Source: Kineosporiaceae bacterium (GTDB lineage: Bacteria > Actinomycetota > Actinomycetes > Actinomycetales > Kineosporiaceae). From it: a stretch of DNA of 64,000 bases. Under the pieces are notes generated by a model. The model did not search any database and was not told the origin of the DNA. It was given only the letters and a program-made list of their open reading frames with translations. Each line of letters begins with the position of its first letter. Position 1 is the stretch's first letter. The stretch covers positions 1 to 64,000 of the forward strand of contig JAEUJN010000012.1 in assembly GCA_016794595.1 (NCBI GenBank), given 5' to 3'. The position numbers and the translations under genes were made by a program. Of this stretch, positions 16,300 to 26,603 are shown piece after piece.

Positions 16300-16402
16300 A
16301 ACCCGCTCATGCTCCGCCCCTGACCGGTCATGCTCCGCAGGTAACGCAGCCGAGCCCACGGCTGCGGAGCATGGCGCGTCGCCTGCGGAGCATGAGCGGG
16401 TT
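16300..16402. repeat. Inverted-repeat element, right copy
   Basis: Outer arms start AACCCGCTCATGCTCCG at 16300 and end CTGCGGAGCATGAGCGGGTT at 16383-16402. Inner copies of the same core, TCATGCTCCGCAG near 16328-16340 and CTGCGGAGCATG near 16362-16373, make a nested palindrome. The core matches the element at 13594-13695. It occupies the convergent gap between the exporter permease and the SIMPL gene. Confidence 0.75.
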
Positions 16403-16411
16403 CGTGATGGG

Positions 16412-17077
16412 TCAGGTCGGTGGGCCGAGGCGCCACTGGACGGCGAGGCCCACCTCGACGCCCACCATGCCGGGTTCCACGCCGACCGCCGTGCCGGCGT
16501 CGAGCTCACGCTTCATCGCCATCATCGGCATCGGCGCCGGCATCGCACCGGACTGCTCGGCGATGGTGTGCACCGGGCCCAGGGACACCCCGGCCAGGGC
16601 GGCCAACTGGGCCGCCCGATCGGCGGCGTCCGCCCAGGCCGCCGCCCGGGCCCGCTCGCGCAGCGGGGCGTCGTCCTCGATCTCGAACCCGGCACTCTCC
16701 AGGCGCAGGTCATCGCCGCCGGCTGCCAGCGCATCGCCCAGAACCCGACCGGCCACAGCCAGGTCCCGCAGAGCCAGGGACATCCGGTGCTCGCTGCGAA
16801 AACCCGTGGTGCGGGGCGTACCACCCTGATCCCACACCTGCTCGGCGTGGATGGACAGCCCCACCGTGCGGGCATCGGCCGCGGCCACCCCCGCGCCCGC
16901 CAGCACGGCCCGGATTGCCGAGGCCGCCTGCTCGCTGGCTGCCAGCGCCTCGGCCACCGACCCGCGTAGGGCGCTGGCCACCAGCTGCACCCGCATCACG
17001 TCCGGGGGTGCGGTCGCCCGCCCGGCGCCGGACACGCTGATCAGCGACATCCCCTGTCCCCCATCGGTCTCGGTCAT
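16412..17077 (-). CDS. SIMPL (DUF541) domain protein
   Basis: 221 residues matching the SIMPL/DUF541 family: an N-terminal strand ISVSGAGRATAPPDVMRVQL, the central helix with EALAASEQAASAIRAVLAGAGV, TVGLSIHAEQVWDQ, a YR-like HRMSLALRDLAVAGRVLGDALAAGGDDLRLESAGFEIEDD segment and a C-terminal ARAAAWADAADRAAQLAALAGVSLG. No signal peptide is seen, whereas many family members are exported. The function of the family is poorly defined (oxidative-stress and outer-membrane links in Gram-negatives). Its ATG overlaps the metF stop by 4 bp, so it is cotranscribed with metF. Confidence 0.82.
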   Translation of the reverse strand: MTETDGGQGMSLISVSGAGRATAPPDVMRVQLVASALRGSVAEALAASEQAASAIRAVLAGAGVAAADARTVGLSIHAEQVWDQGGTPRTTGFRSEHRMSLALRDLAVAGRVLGDALAAGGDDLRLESAGFEIEDDAPLRERARAAAWADAADRAAQLAALAGVSLGPVHTIAEQSGAMPAPMPMMAMKRELDAGTAVGVEPGMVGVEVGLAVQWRLGPPT

Positions 17078-17952
17078 CGGGTGAGCACCCCCAACTGGTC
17101 GAACACCTCGAGTGTCGACGTCGATCGGTTCAGGGTGTAGAAGTGCAGGCCCGGGGCGCCGCCGTCCAGCAGCCGGGCGCTCAACTCGGTGGCCAGCTCG
17201 ACCCCCACCGCCCGCACCGCGGCCGCGTCGCCGGCCACCGCCTCCAGCCGCTCGCGCACCGCGTCCGGCATCGGCGCCCCGGACAGCTCGGCGAACCGGG
17301 TGATCTGGCGGATCGAGGTCACCGGCATGATCCCCGGGATCACCGGCAGGTCGCAGCCGAGAGCCGAGAGCCGGTCGACCAGGGCGAAGTAGGCCGACGG
17401 GTCGAAGAAGAACTGGGTGATCGCGAACGCCGCCCCGGCATCCGCCTTGGCCCTCAGCACCCGGGCGTCGTGATCGAGATCCGGGCTCTCGGGGTGGCCG
17501 TCCGGGAAGGCGGCGACCCCCACCTCGAACGAACCGAGTTCGCGCACCAGGCGCACCAGGTCCTCGGCGTGGTCCAGTCCCTCCGGGTGCGGCTGCCAGG
17601 GCATCCCCGGCCCGCCCGGCGGATCCCCGCGCAAGGCCATCACCGCCGGCACCCCGGCGGCGGCGTAGGCCCCGACCACCTGGCGGAGCTCGGCCCGGGA
17701 GGCACCCACACACGTCAGGTGAGCCACCGGGGTCAGCGTGGTCTGCTCGGCGATCGCCGCGGTCACCCGCGTGGTCCGGTCCCGGGTGGAGCCGCCGGCA
17801 CCGTAGGTCACCGAGACGAAGGTCGGAGCCAGCGGCTCCAACCGGCGGATGGCCTCCCACAACACGGCTTCGGTCGCGTCGTCCCTTGGCGGGAAGAACT
17901 CGAAGGAGAATGACCGGACGCCGCGCGCCAGCTTCTGTCCCAAGGTCGCCAT
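17074..17952 (-). CDS. metF: Methylenetetrahydrofolate reductase family protein
   Basis: 292 residues, a TIM-barrel flavoprotein family that reduces 5,10-methylene-THF to 5-methyl-THF for methionine synthesis. Motifs include FSFEFFPPRDD (catalytic Glu), FVSVTYGAGGSTRDRT, LTCVGASRAEL, ALRGDPPGGPGMPW, AAFPDGHPESPD and AFAITQFFFDP followed by IPGIMPVTSIRQ. It matches the position of Rv2172c beside idsA2 in M. tuberculosis, a divergent MTHFR. A -10 box 6 nt upstream of the ATG implies leaderless transcription, from a 28-bp divergent promoter shared with the prenyl synthase gene. Confidence 0.92.
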   Translation of the reverse strand: MATLGQKLARGVRSFSFEFFPPRDDATEAVLWEAIRRLEPLAPTFVSVTYGAGGSTRDRTTRVTAAIAEQTTLTPVAHLTCVGASRAELRQVVGAYAAAGVPAVMALRGDPPGGPGMPWQPHPEGLDHAEDLVRLVRELGSFEVGVAAFPDGHPESPDLDHDARVLRAKADAGAAFAITQFFFDPSAYFALVDRLSALGCDLPVIPGIMPVTSIRQITRFAELSGAPMPDAVRERLEAVAGDAAAVRAVGVELATELSARLLDGGAPGLHFYTLNRSTSTLEVFDQLGVLTR

Positions 17953-17958
17953 GTGACC

Positions 17959-17974
17959 AGCCTAGACATAGGCT
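17959..17974. promoter_or_regulatory. Back-to-back leaderless -10 boxes (metF and idsA/crtE)
   Basis: The palindrome AGCCTA-GACA-TAGGCT holds a -10 for metF on the minus strand (17959-17964, 6 nt from its ATG) and one for the prenyl synthase on the plus strand (17969-17974, 6 nt from its GTG). Any -35 must lie inside the opposite gene. Confidence 0.6.
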
Positions 17975-17980
17975 GCGCAG

Positions 17981-19081
17981 GTGCCCGAACGTCGGTTGGA
18001 CACCCCGCTGGATGCCGAGGATCTCCGTTCCCGAGTGCACAAGGTGCTGGAGGAGTTCCTGGACCGCCAGGTCTGCGCGCTGGAGTCCGTCTCCTCCGAC
18101 TGCACGCCGATGGTGGACTTCATCGGCGACCTGATGCGCGGGGGCAAGCGACTGCGTCCGGCCTTCTGTTACTGGGGCTGGCGCGGCGCCGGCGGCGAGG
18201 ACCGGCCGGACATCGTCATCGCGGCCTCCGCCCTGGAGTTCTTCCAGGCCGCGGCCCTGATCCACGACGACGTGATGGACGATTCGGACACCCGCCGGGG
18301 ACTGCCGTCGGTGCACCGGCGCTTCGCCGCGGTGCACGACCAGGCCGGCTGGCGCGGCGAGGGTCACCGGTTCGGGCAGGCGGGCGCCATCCTCGCCGGC
18401 GACCTCTGCCTGGTCTGGAGCGATGAGCTCTTCACTGCCAGTGGCCTGGCCGGCGACACCCCCCGCGGGGGGCGCGGACGGATGATCTTCGACCGGATGC
18501 GGACCGAGCTCATGGCCGGCCAGTACCTGGACATGCTGGAACAGGCGTTGACCACCCGGGCCCCCGCGGAGGCCGTGCAGCGGGCACGCCGGGTGATCCG
18601 CTACAAGAGCGCGAAGTACACCATCGAGCAGCCCCTGCTGATCGGCGGTGCGCTGGCCGGCGGGGACGACGCCCTGCTGGCCTCCTACGCCGCCTTCGGG
18701 CTGCCACTGGGCGAGGCGTTCCAGCTGCGCGACGACGTCCTGGGCGTGTTCGGCGACCCGGCCACGACCGGCAAGCCCGCCGGGGACGACCTGCGCGAGG
18801 GCAAGCGCACCGTTCTGGTCGCCCTGGCCTCGCACCGAGCCACCCCCGCCGCGGCCGAGCGACTCGAGCGCCTGCTGGGTGACCCCGACCTGGACGCCGA
18901 CGGTGTCGAGGCCTGCCGGACGATCCTGCACGAGAGCGGAGCGGTGGGGATCGTGGAGGGCCTGATCGCCGAACTGGCCGAGCAGGCCCAGGCCGCCCTG
19001 GCAGCGGGGCCGGCCCTGCTGCCGGAGGCGGTCGAGGTGTTGGATGCCCTGGTGGGCGCGGCGACCGATCGGACCAGCTGA
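17981..19081 (+). CDS. Polyprenyl diphosphate synthase, GGPP-type (IdsA2/CrtE-like)
   Basis: 366 residues. The first Asp-rich motif DDVMD sits in AAALIHDDVMDDSDTRRGLPSVHRRF and the second in FQLRDDVLGVFGDP. GGKRLRP, GQYLDM and KSAKYTIEQPLLIG are further family marks. It condenses isopentenyl diphosphate with allylic diphosphates to make GGPP or a similar chain. The crtI and crtB genes immediately downstream (2 and 10 bp gaps) argue it supplies the carotenoid branch. In M. tuberculosis the same slot is idsA2. The GTG start follows TAGGCT by 6 nt. Confidence 0.9.
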   Translation: MPERRLDTPLDAEDLRSRVHKVLEEFLDRQVCALESVSSDCTPMVDFIGDLMRGGKRLRPAFCYWGWRGAGGEDRPDIVIAASALEFFQAAALIHDDVMDDSDTRRGLPSVHRRFAAVHDQAGWRGEGHRFGQAGAILAGDLCLVWSDELFTASGLAGDTPRGGRGRMIFDRMRTELMAGQYLDMLEQALTTRAPAEAVQRARRVIRYKSAKYTIEQPLLIGGALAGGDDALLASYAAFGLPLGEAFQLRDDVLGVFGDPATTGKPAGDDLREGKRTVLVALASHRATPAAAERLERLLGDPDLDADGVEACRTILHESGAVGIVEGLIAELAEQAQAALAAGPALLPEAVEVLDALVGAATDRTS

Positions 19082-19083
19082 GC

Positions 19084-20637
19084 ATGCGGACCGTCACCGG
19101 ACCGACCGACCATGTGGTGATCGTCGGGGCAGGGCTGGCGGGGTTGTCCGCCGCCATGCGCCTGGCCGGGGTCGGGCGCCGAGTGACCGTCCTCGAGCGC
19201 GAACCGATCCCCGGCGGGCGGGCCGGCCTGATCGTCAGCCCCGCCCCGGGCGGGGGGGAGTACCGGTTCGACACCGGCCCCACGGTGCTGACCATGCCCG
19301 AGCTGATCGAGGACTGCTTCGACAGCCTCGGCGAGTCCATGGGCGCCTGGCTCGACCTGAAGCCGATCGACCCGGCCTACCGGGCCAACTTCGCCGACGG
19401 CTCCTCGATGCGGGTGCACGCCGACGTCGGGGCGATGACCGCCGAGATCGAGCGGGTCTGCGGCGCGCAGGAGGCTGCGGGGTTCGTCCGTTATGTCGAT
19501 GCGGTGAGCCGGATCTACCGCTACGAGATGCGGCACTTCGTCGACCGGGTGCTGGACACCCCCTGGAGCATGCTCGGCGGCGGCGGGGCGGCCAACCTGG
19601 CACGCCTGGTGGCCATCGGTGGTCTGCGGCGCCTGGCACCGTTCGTCGGCTCCTACCTGAAAGACCCACGCACGCAACGGATGTACTCCTTCCAGGCGCT
19701 GTACGCCGGGGTCTCACCGCAGCAGGCCCTCGCCATCTACGCGGTGATCTCGTACATGGACTCCGTGGCCGGGGTGTACGCCGCCCGCGGGGGCATGCAC
19801 GCCCTGCCGCAGGCGATGGCGGACGCCGCCGCCGCCCACGGGGTCGAGTTCCGGTACGGCACCTCCGTGGCCCGGGTCGAGCTCGACGGCAAGCGCGCAC
19901 GGGGGGTGATCACCACCGACGGGGAGCGAATCCCCGCAGATGTCGTGGTGCTCAACCCCGACCTGCCCGTGGCCTACCGGGACCTGCTGGGCCAGGTGCC
20001 GGCCCGGGTCCGGCGGCTGCGGTACTCGCCGTCCTGCTACCTGCTGCTGGCCGGCTCGCGCGCGAGCTACCCCGAGTCGACCCGTTCCACGATGGCCCAT
20101 CACGTGATCGAGTTCGGCCGGGCCTGGGAGGCCGTGTTCGCCGACCTGGGCGCCGGCCGGTTGATGGCCGACCCCTCCCTGCTGATCAGCACGCCGACCC
20201 TGTCCGACCCCTCGCTGGCCCCGGCCGGACGCCACGTGCACTACGTGCTCGCCCCGACACCCAACCTCGACCCCCCGGCGGGCACGGCGCCTCTGGACTG
20301 GGCACGTCTGGCGCCGATCTACCGCGAACATGTCCTGCGCACGCTGGAGGCTCGCGGCTACCACGGGTTCGCGGACGGGATCGAGGTCGAGCACGTCACC
20401 ACGCCGGCCGACTGGCAGGCCCAGGGGATGGCCGCCGGGACGCCGTTCGCGGCCTCGCACACCTTCACCCAGACCGGCCCGTTCCGACCGCACAACCTCT
20501 GGGGCGAGAACGTGGTCTTCACCGGCTCGGGAACCCAGCCCGGGGTCGGCGTCCCCATGGTGCTGGTGTCCGGACGTCTGGCGGCAGAACGGATCTGCGG
20601 CCACGATCGGACCTACCGCTCCCGCGCATGGCACTGA
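19084..20637 (+). CDS. crtI: Phytoene desaturase
   Basis: 517 residues, the usual CrtI length. FAD-binding VVIVGAGLAGLSAAMRLAGVGRRVTVLER, then GGRAGLI and YRFDTGPTVLTMPELIEDCF, the central AIYAVISYMDSVAGVYAARGGMHALPQAMADAA, and C-terminal NVVFTGSGTQPGVGVPMVLVSGRLAAERI. It introduces the double bonds that turn phytoene into coloured carotenes. Flanked by the GGPP synthase and phytoene synthase in one operon. ATG lies 2 bp after the upstream stop. How many desaturation steps it performs cannot be read from sequence. Confidence 0.93.
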   Translation: MRTVTGPTDHVVIVGAGLAGLSAAMRLAGVGRRVTVLEREPIPGGRAGLIVSPAPGGGEYRFDTGPTVLTMPELIEDCFDSLGESMGAWLDLKPIDPAYRANFADGSSMRVHADVGAMTAEIERVCGAQEAAGFVRYVDAVSRIYRYEMRHFVDRVLDTPWSMLGGGGAANLARLVAIGGLRRLAPFVGSYLKDPRTQRMYSFQALYAGVSPQQALAIYAVISYMDSVAGVYAARGGMHALPQAMADAAAAHGVEFRYGTSVARVELDGKRARGVITTDGERIPADVVVLNPDLPVAYRDLLGQVPARVRRLRYSPSCYLLLAGSRASYPESTRSTMAHHVIEFGRAWEAVFADLGAGRLMADPSLLISTPTLSDPSLAPAGRHVHYVLAPTPNLDPPAGTAPLDWARLAPIYREHVLRTLEARGYHGFADGIEVEHVTTPADWQAQGMAAGTPFAASHTFTQTGPFRPHNLWGENVVFTGSGTQPGVGVPMVLVSGRLAAERICGHDRTYRSRAWH

Positions 20638-20647
20638 GTCGGGCAGG

Positions 20648-21592
20648 ATGGCCCGGGTGAGCGGGCGGGCGCTGGACGCGGCAGGGATCACCGATTCCGG
20701 GCTGCGGGCCGACTACGAGGTCTGCCGTCGGCTGAACAAGGCCCACGGCCGCACGTACTACCTGTCCACGATCCTGCTGCCGCCGGAGAAACGGCCGTAC
20801 GTGTGGGCGCTGTACGGGTTCGCCCGCCGGGCCGACGAGTTCGTCGACGCCCAGAGCATCCCGGACGCCGCCGCGCTGCTGGACTGGGGCCGCACCTTCC
20901 TGGACAGCCTCACCCCGAGCACCACGGCCGGTCCCCCGCCGGCGGACCCGGTGGCCCGCGCGATGGCCCACACCATGCGGCGGTGGGCGATCCCTCGGGC
21001 CCACGTGGAGGCCTTCCTCGAGTCCATGCAGATGGACCTGACCGTCAGCTCCTACCCCACCTACGCCGACCTCGAGCAGTACATGTACGGCTCGGCCGCC
21101 GTGATCGGGCTCCAGATGCTGCCGATCCTGGAACCGATGGCCCCCGAGGCCGGGTCCCGCGCCCGCGCCCTGGGCGAGGCGTTCCAGATGACCAACTTCA
21201 TCCGTGATGTCGGCGAGGACCTGTCGCTGCGCGGACGGATCTACCTGCCGATGGAGGACCTGGAGGTCTTCGGGGTCACCCGCGAGATCCTCGCCGCCGG
21301 GGCGGTCACTCCGCCGGTCCGCGAGCTGTTGCGGTTCGAGATCGAGCGCACCCGGGCGCTCTACAGCTTCGCCGAGCCCGGGATCGCGATGGTGCACCCG
21401 ACCAGTCGCGACTGCCTGCGGACGGCGTTCACGCTGTACGGCGGGATCCTCGAGGAGGTCGAGGCGAACGAGTACCAGGTGCTCACGGACCGGGTGGCCG
21501 TCCCCCTGCGGCGCCGGCTCGCCGTCTCCGGCCGCGCCTGGCGTCACGCGCGACGGACCCGGCGCGACCAGTCGCGCTGGCAGGCGGCGTGA
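20648..21592 (+). CDS. crtB: Phytoene synthase
   Basis: 314 residues of the squalene/phytoene synthase family. The first Asp motif is GFARRADEFVD and the second FIRDVGEDLSLRGRIYLPMEDL. Other marks are YYLSTILLPPEKRPYVWALYGFAR, EYMYGSAAVIGLQMLPIL-type region and LGEAFQMTNFIRD. It joins two GGPP to phytoene. The start may instead be GTG 20657, which has AGGATGG closer to normal spacing. As last gene of idsA-crtI-crtB it completes a route to lycopene-type carotenes. No cyclase or ketolase is in the window. Confidence 0.93.
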   Translation: MARVSGRALDAAGITDSGLRADYEVCRRLNKAHGRTYYLSTILLPPEKRPYVWALYGFARRADEFVDAQSIPDAAALLDWGRTFLDSLTPSTTAGPPPADPVARAMAHTMRRWAIPRAHVEAFLESMQMDLTVSSYPTYADLEQYMYGSAAVIGLQMLPILEPMAPEAGSRARALGEAFQMTNFIRDVGEDLSLRGRIYLPMEDLEVFGVTREILAAGAVTPPVRELLRFEIERTRALYSFAEPGIAMVHPTSRDCLRTAFTLYGGILEEVEANEYQVLTDRVAVPLRRRLAVSGRAWRHARRTRRDQSRWQAA

Positions 21593-21661
21593 CCGCTGTG
21601 GCCCCGACCGCCACCACTGCCGGGGTCCACACGACAGGGTGAACGGCGCGGCGAGGCGCGG

Positions 21662-22048
21662 TCAGAATCCGAGCGCCTGCGCCCGGCGGCGGATCTCGGT
21701 CTTGCGTCCGGCCCGCAGCGCGTCGAGCGGCGAGCCCGCCAGGGTGTCGTCCGGGGTCAGCAACCAGCGCAGCGCCTCGAGCTCGTCGTAACCGGCGTCC
21801 AGCAGGACGGTCAAGGTGCCCGGCAGCTCCGGCAGCACCGTGCCCTCGCGCACCAGCCCGGCGGGGATGCTCAGCACCGGCGGCGTACCCCGTCGCACGG
21901 CCACCAGGAAGTGGTCCTGGATCAATCGCCGGACCGCGACCACGTCGACGCCGAGGTGTTCGGCGGCCTCCGGCACGGTCAGCCAGTCGGTGAGCTCGTC
22001 GAGATCGTTCACGGCACAAGCATGGCCCACGACCGAGCGAGTGAGCAT
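21662..22048 (-). CDS. Rv2175c-like winged-helix DNA-binding protein
   Basis: 128 residues. The segment LTDWLTVPEAAEHLGVDVVAVRRLIQDHFLVAVRRG (about residues 18-53) is a helix-turn-helix of the excisionase/MerR-like type, followed by the C-terminal LDAGYDELEALRWLLTPDDTLAGSPLDALRAGRKTEIRRRAQALGF, characteristic of the actinobacterial Rv2175c family. In M. tuberculosis Rv2175c is a phosphorylation target of PknL, encoded next door. Here the PknL-like kinase is one gene away. ATG 22048 is chosen because GGAGG lies 8 nt upstream; GTG 22012 is the alternative. DNA target unknown. Confidence 0.85.
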   Translation of the reverse strand: MLTRSVVGHACAVNDLDELTDWLTVPEAAEHLGVDVVAVRRLIQDHFLVAVRRGTPPVLSIPAGLVREGTVLPELPGTLTVLLDAGYDELEALRWLLTPDDTLAGSPLDALRAGRKTEIRRRAQALGF

Positions 22049-22141
22049 GCGGACAACCTCCAGGCGGACACACCCAGCCCGTCCACGCATCCCCCGATTC
22101 GGGACATCACTGCGCTAGTTTCACAACCGCCCCACACATCT

Positions 22142-22169
22142 CATCTGTCACAGCGGGCACATCTGTCAC
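22142..22169 (+). promoter_or_regulatory. Direct repeat CATCTGTCAC x2
   Basis: CATCTGTCAC occurs at 22142-22151 and 22160-22169, 18 bp apart, 26 bp before the LysM-transglycosylase start and ~95 bp before the divergent DNA-binding gene. It could be a regulator-binding pair; inference only. Confidence 0.4.
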
Positions 22170-22194
22170 TTTGGTAGCGGAAGGATCACTCGCC

Positions 22195-23631
22195 GTGAGC
22201 GACACGCCGCACACTCCCGAGGCGTCCCCGGCCCGCCGCAGCGCGCGGCACGCCTCCGGGCCCGACGACGTGCTCGAGACCCTCGCCGACGGGCTGACCG
22301 GGAACCTGGACCACGTCGCCCGCCTGGTCAGGCTGCCCTCGCTGCCGGACGGCGCGCCCCAGGCCCTGCGCACTGCCGGTGTCCCACTGGTCACCGCCGC
22401 CCTGATGGCCACCGGTCACGCCTCGGCCGGCGCCTCGCCGTCCGTGACCGGACCGGCCACCGCCGGGGCACCGTCGACCATCGCCGCCGCCGGTGGCTCC
22501 GGCGCCCTGACCGCGGACACCCCGGCGGCCCCGGTCTACCGGGTGCGCGAAGGCGACACGCTCTCGGACATCGCGGCCAGGACCGGGATCGGCGTGCGAA
22601 CCCTGATCGAGGCCAACCATCTGCCCTCGACCGGGATGATCCGGATCGGCCAACTGATCCGCCTGCCCGGGCTGTCCTCCTCGGCGGCCGGGGCGGCCGG
22701 GCCGGACGGCGCCGCCGCGGCCGGGCGCACGGGCGGCCCGCTCTACGTGGTGGTCCCCGGGGACACCGTGGCCGCGATCGCCGCCCGGTTCGGCATCACC
22801 CCGGCCTCCATCGTGCGCGCCAACAAGATCCCCAACCCCTCGCACATCCGCCCCGGGCAGAAACTGCGCCTGCCGGGCGTGCCGTCGCGGGCCCGAACCC
22901 ACCCCGCCGGCAAGGGCCTGACCGGCACGACGCCGTCCGCCAAACCCGCCACCGCGGCCACCAAGGCCACCCCCACCAAGCCCTACACCGTGCGGCCCGC
23001 GGACACCCTGATCGGGATCGCCGAGGCGCACAAGGTCGACCTGGCGGTGGTGTTGACGCTCAACTCCCTGACCCGGGCCAGCGTCATCCACCCCGGCCAG
23101 GTACTCCGCCTGCCCGCACCCCCGCAGCAGACGCCGCAGAACAGCTTCGCCGGCCGCACCTACCCCGACGCCGTGGTCCGTGCCGCTGCGGCCAACCGGG
23201 CGGCCCTGGCCTCGCGGGACCTGCCCAGCCGCGCCCAGATGCGCCAACTGGTGCAGCAGACGGCCGCCGGGATGGGCGTCGACCCGGCCCTGGCCCTCGC
23301 CGTGGCCTGGCAGGAGTCCGGGTTCAGCCCGAAGGTGGTCTCCCCGGCGAATGCCATCGGCACCATGCAGGTCATCCCGCGGACCGGGATCTGGGCCTCG
23401 GACCTGGTCGGACGCAAGCTCGACCTGCTCCAGCCGAAGGACAACGTGACCGCCGGGGTCGCCGTCCTGGCCGCCCTGCTCGCCCGGGCCGAGGAGGATC
23501 AGGCGATCGCCGGGTACTACCAGGGGCTCGGCTCGGTCCAGTCGCGCGGGATGTTCGAGGACACCAAGGCCTACGTGGCCAACGTCCAGGCCCATCGCAA
23601 GCGGTTCGCCGCGGAGCTGGCCAAGGCCTGA
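22195..23631 (+). CDS. LysM-repeat lytic transglycosylase
   Basis: 478 residues. A cytoplasmic N-terminal ~60 residues precedes a weak hydrophobic segment (about 64-82, VPLVTAALMATGHASAGAS) likely to be an anchor or signal. Three LysM domains follow (starting YRVREGDTL, YVVVPGDTV and YTVRPADTL), each ~44 residues and joined by Ala/Pro/Thr linkers. The C-terminal ~125 residues are an SLT domain with AVAWQESGFSPKVVSPANAIGTMQVIP, containing the catalytic Glu. It would bind and cleave peptidoglycan glycan strands. GTG 22195 has GGAAGGA 9 nt upstream. It sits between the Rv2175c-like gene and the pknL-like gene. Confidence 0.88.
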   Translation: MSDTPHTPEASPARRSARHASGPDDVLETLADGLTGNLDHVARLVRLPSLPDGAPQALRTAGVPLVTAALMATGHASAGASPSVTGPATAGAPSTIAAAGGSGALTADTPAAPVYRVREGDTLSDIAARTGIGVRTLIEANHLPSTGMIRIGQLIRLPGLSSSAAGAAGPDGAAAAGRTGGPLYVVVPGDTVAAIAARFGITPASIVRANKIPNPSHIRPGQKLRLPGVPSRARTHPAGKGLTGTTPSAKPATAATKATPTKPYTVRPADTLIGIAEAHKVDLAVVLTLNSLTRASVIHPGQVLRLPAPPQQTPQNSFAGRTYPDAVVRAAAANRAALASRDLPSRAQMRQLVQQTAAGMGVDPALALAVAWQESGFSPKVVSPANAIGTMQVIPRTGIWASDLVGRKLDLLQPKDNVTAGVAVLAALLARAEEDQAIAGYYQGLGSVQSRGMFEDTKAYVANVQAHRKRFAAELAKA

Positions 23632-23701
23632 ACCGACCCCACGGGCGGGCGGGGCCACAGCTTTCGCCCCGAAGGCGGGCTGACGGCGGCCCTGGGGTCC
23701 G

Positions 23702-23707
23702 TAGACT
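23702..23707 (+). promoter_or_regulatory. -10 TAGACT of leaderless promoter (pknL)
   Basis: TAGACT ends 6 nt before the GTG at 23714. No ribosome-binding site precedes the start. Confidence 0.55.
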
Positions 23708-23713
23708 CCCGCT

Positions 23714-25888
<2,175 letters not shown>

Positions 25889-25948
25889 CCCAGCTCCGCC
25901 GTGGTGCGGCGGTCCCGCTCCGAGCCCTGCACGTGAGCGGGACGAACC

Positions 25949-26542
25949 TCACTCCAGGTAGGAGTACCGCTGCTCCTGCCAGGGATCACCGAGCACGTGG
26001 TAGCCGCGTTCCTCCCAGAACCCGCGCCGCGGGCCTCGCAGGTACTCGAGACCGCGCAGCCACTTCGGGCCCTTCCAGGCGTAGAGGTGGGGCAGGATCA
26101 GCCGCAGCGGGAATCCCTGCTCCGGGCGCAGCGGGAGGCCGTTGACGTGCGTGGCCAGCACCGTCTGCTCGCTGGCCAGGTCCTCCACCCGCACGGTGGC
26201 CGAGTAGCCGTACTCGGCCCAGGTCATCACATGGGTGGTCCCGGGGGCCGGCGGGATGGCGTCCAGCAGGGTCTTGCCCAGCACGCCACCCCAGACGATG
26301 CCGCGCACCGTCCAGCGCTTGACGCAGTGCATGTCCGCCACCACCTCGTCGCGCGGCAGGGCGGCGAAGGCCTCGGCGTCGAGGTGATGGTCGGCCCCGT
26401 CGCCGGTCGACCCGTTGACGGTCAGCCGCCAGGAGTCGGGACGGTAGCGGGGCACCGGACCGTAGTGGGTGATCGGCATGCTCTCGGCCAGCCTCTGCCC
26501 AGGAGGAAGGGCCGCGTCCGGCTGCCCACCCACGTCGGTCAC
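25949..26542 (-). CDS. Sulfite oxidase-like molybdopterin oxidoreductase
   Basis: 197 residues matching the Mo-cofactor domain of the sulfite oxidase fold without dimerisation or heme domains. Motifs include MPITHYGPVPRYRPDSWRLTVNG, the molybdenum-ligating cysteine in DMHCVKRWTVRGIVWGG, HVMTWAEYGYSATVRVEDL, GLPLRPEQGFPLRLILPHLYAWKGPKWLRGLE and EERGYHVLGDPWQEQRY. Short cytoplasmic homologues are widespread in actinobacteria with undefined substrate. No twin-arginine signal is seen. The GTG start has AAGGA at workable spacing. It stands alone between pknL and aroG. Confidence 0.85.
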   Translation of the reverse strand: MTDVGGQPDAALPPGQRLAESMPITHYGPVPRYRPDSWRLTVNGSTGDGADHHLDAEAFAALPRDEVVADMHCVKRWTVRGIVWGGVLGKTLLDAIPPAPGTTHVMTWAEYGYSATVRVEDLASEQTVLATHVNGLPLRPEQGFPLRLILPHLYAWKGPKWLRGLEYLRGPRRGFWEERGYHVLGDPWQEQRYSYLE

Positions 26543-26603
26543 GACGCCATCCTTGCACTCCGTCGGCCCCGAGCCGGAATCGTCCGACCCGGCCCGAGCG
26601 CGC

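Noticed and set aside
16412-18931. An 839-codon minus-strand frame that could be read as one large protein including the SIMPL domain
   Set aside because: Only its C-terminal 221 residues match a family; the upstream part is antisense to the prenyl synthase and out of frame with metF.
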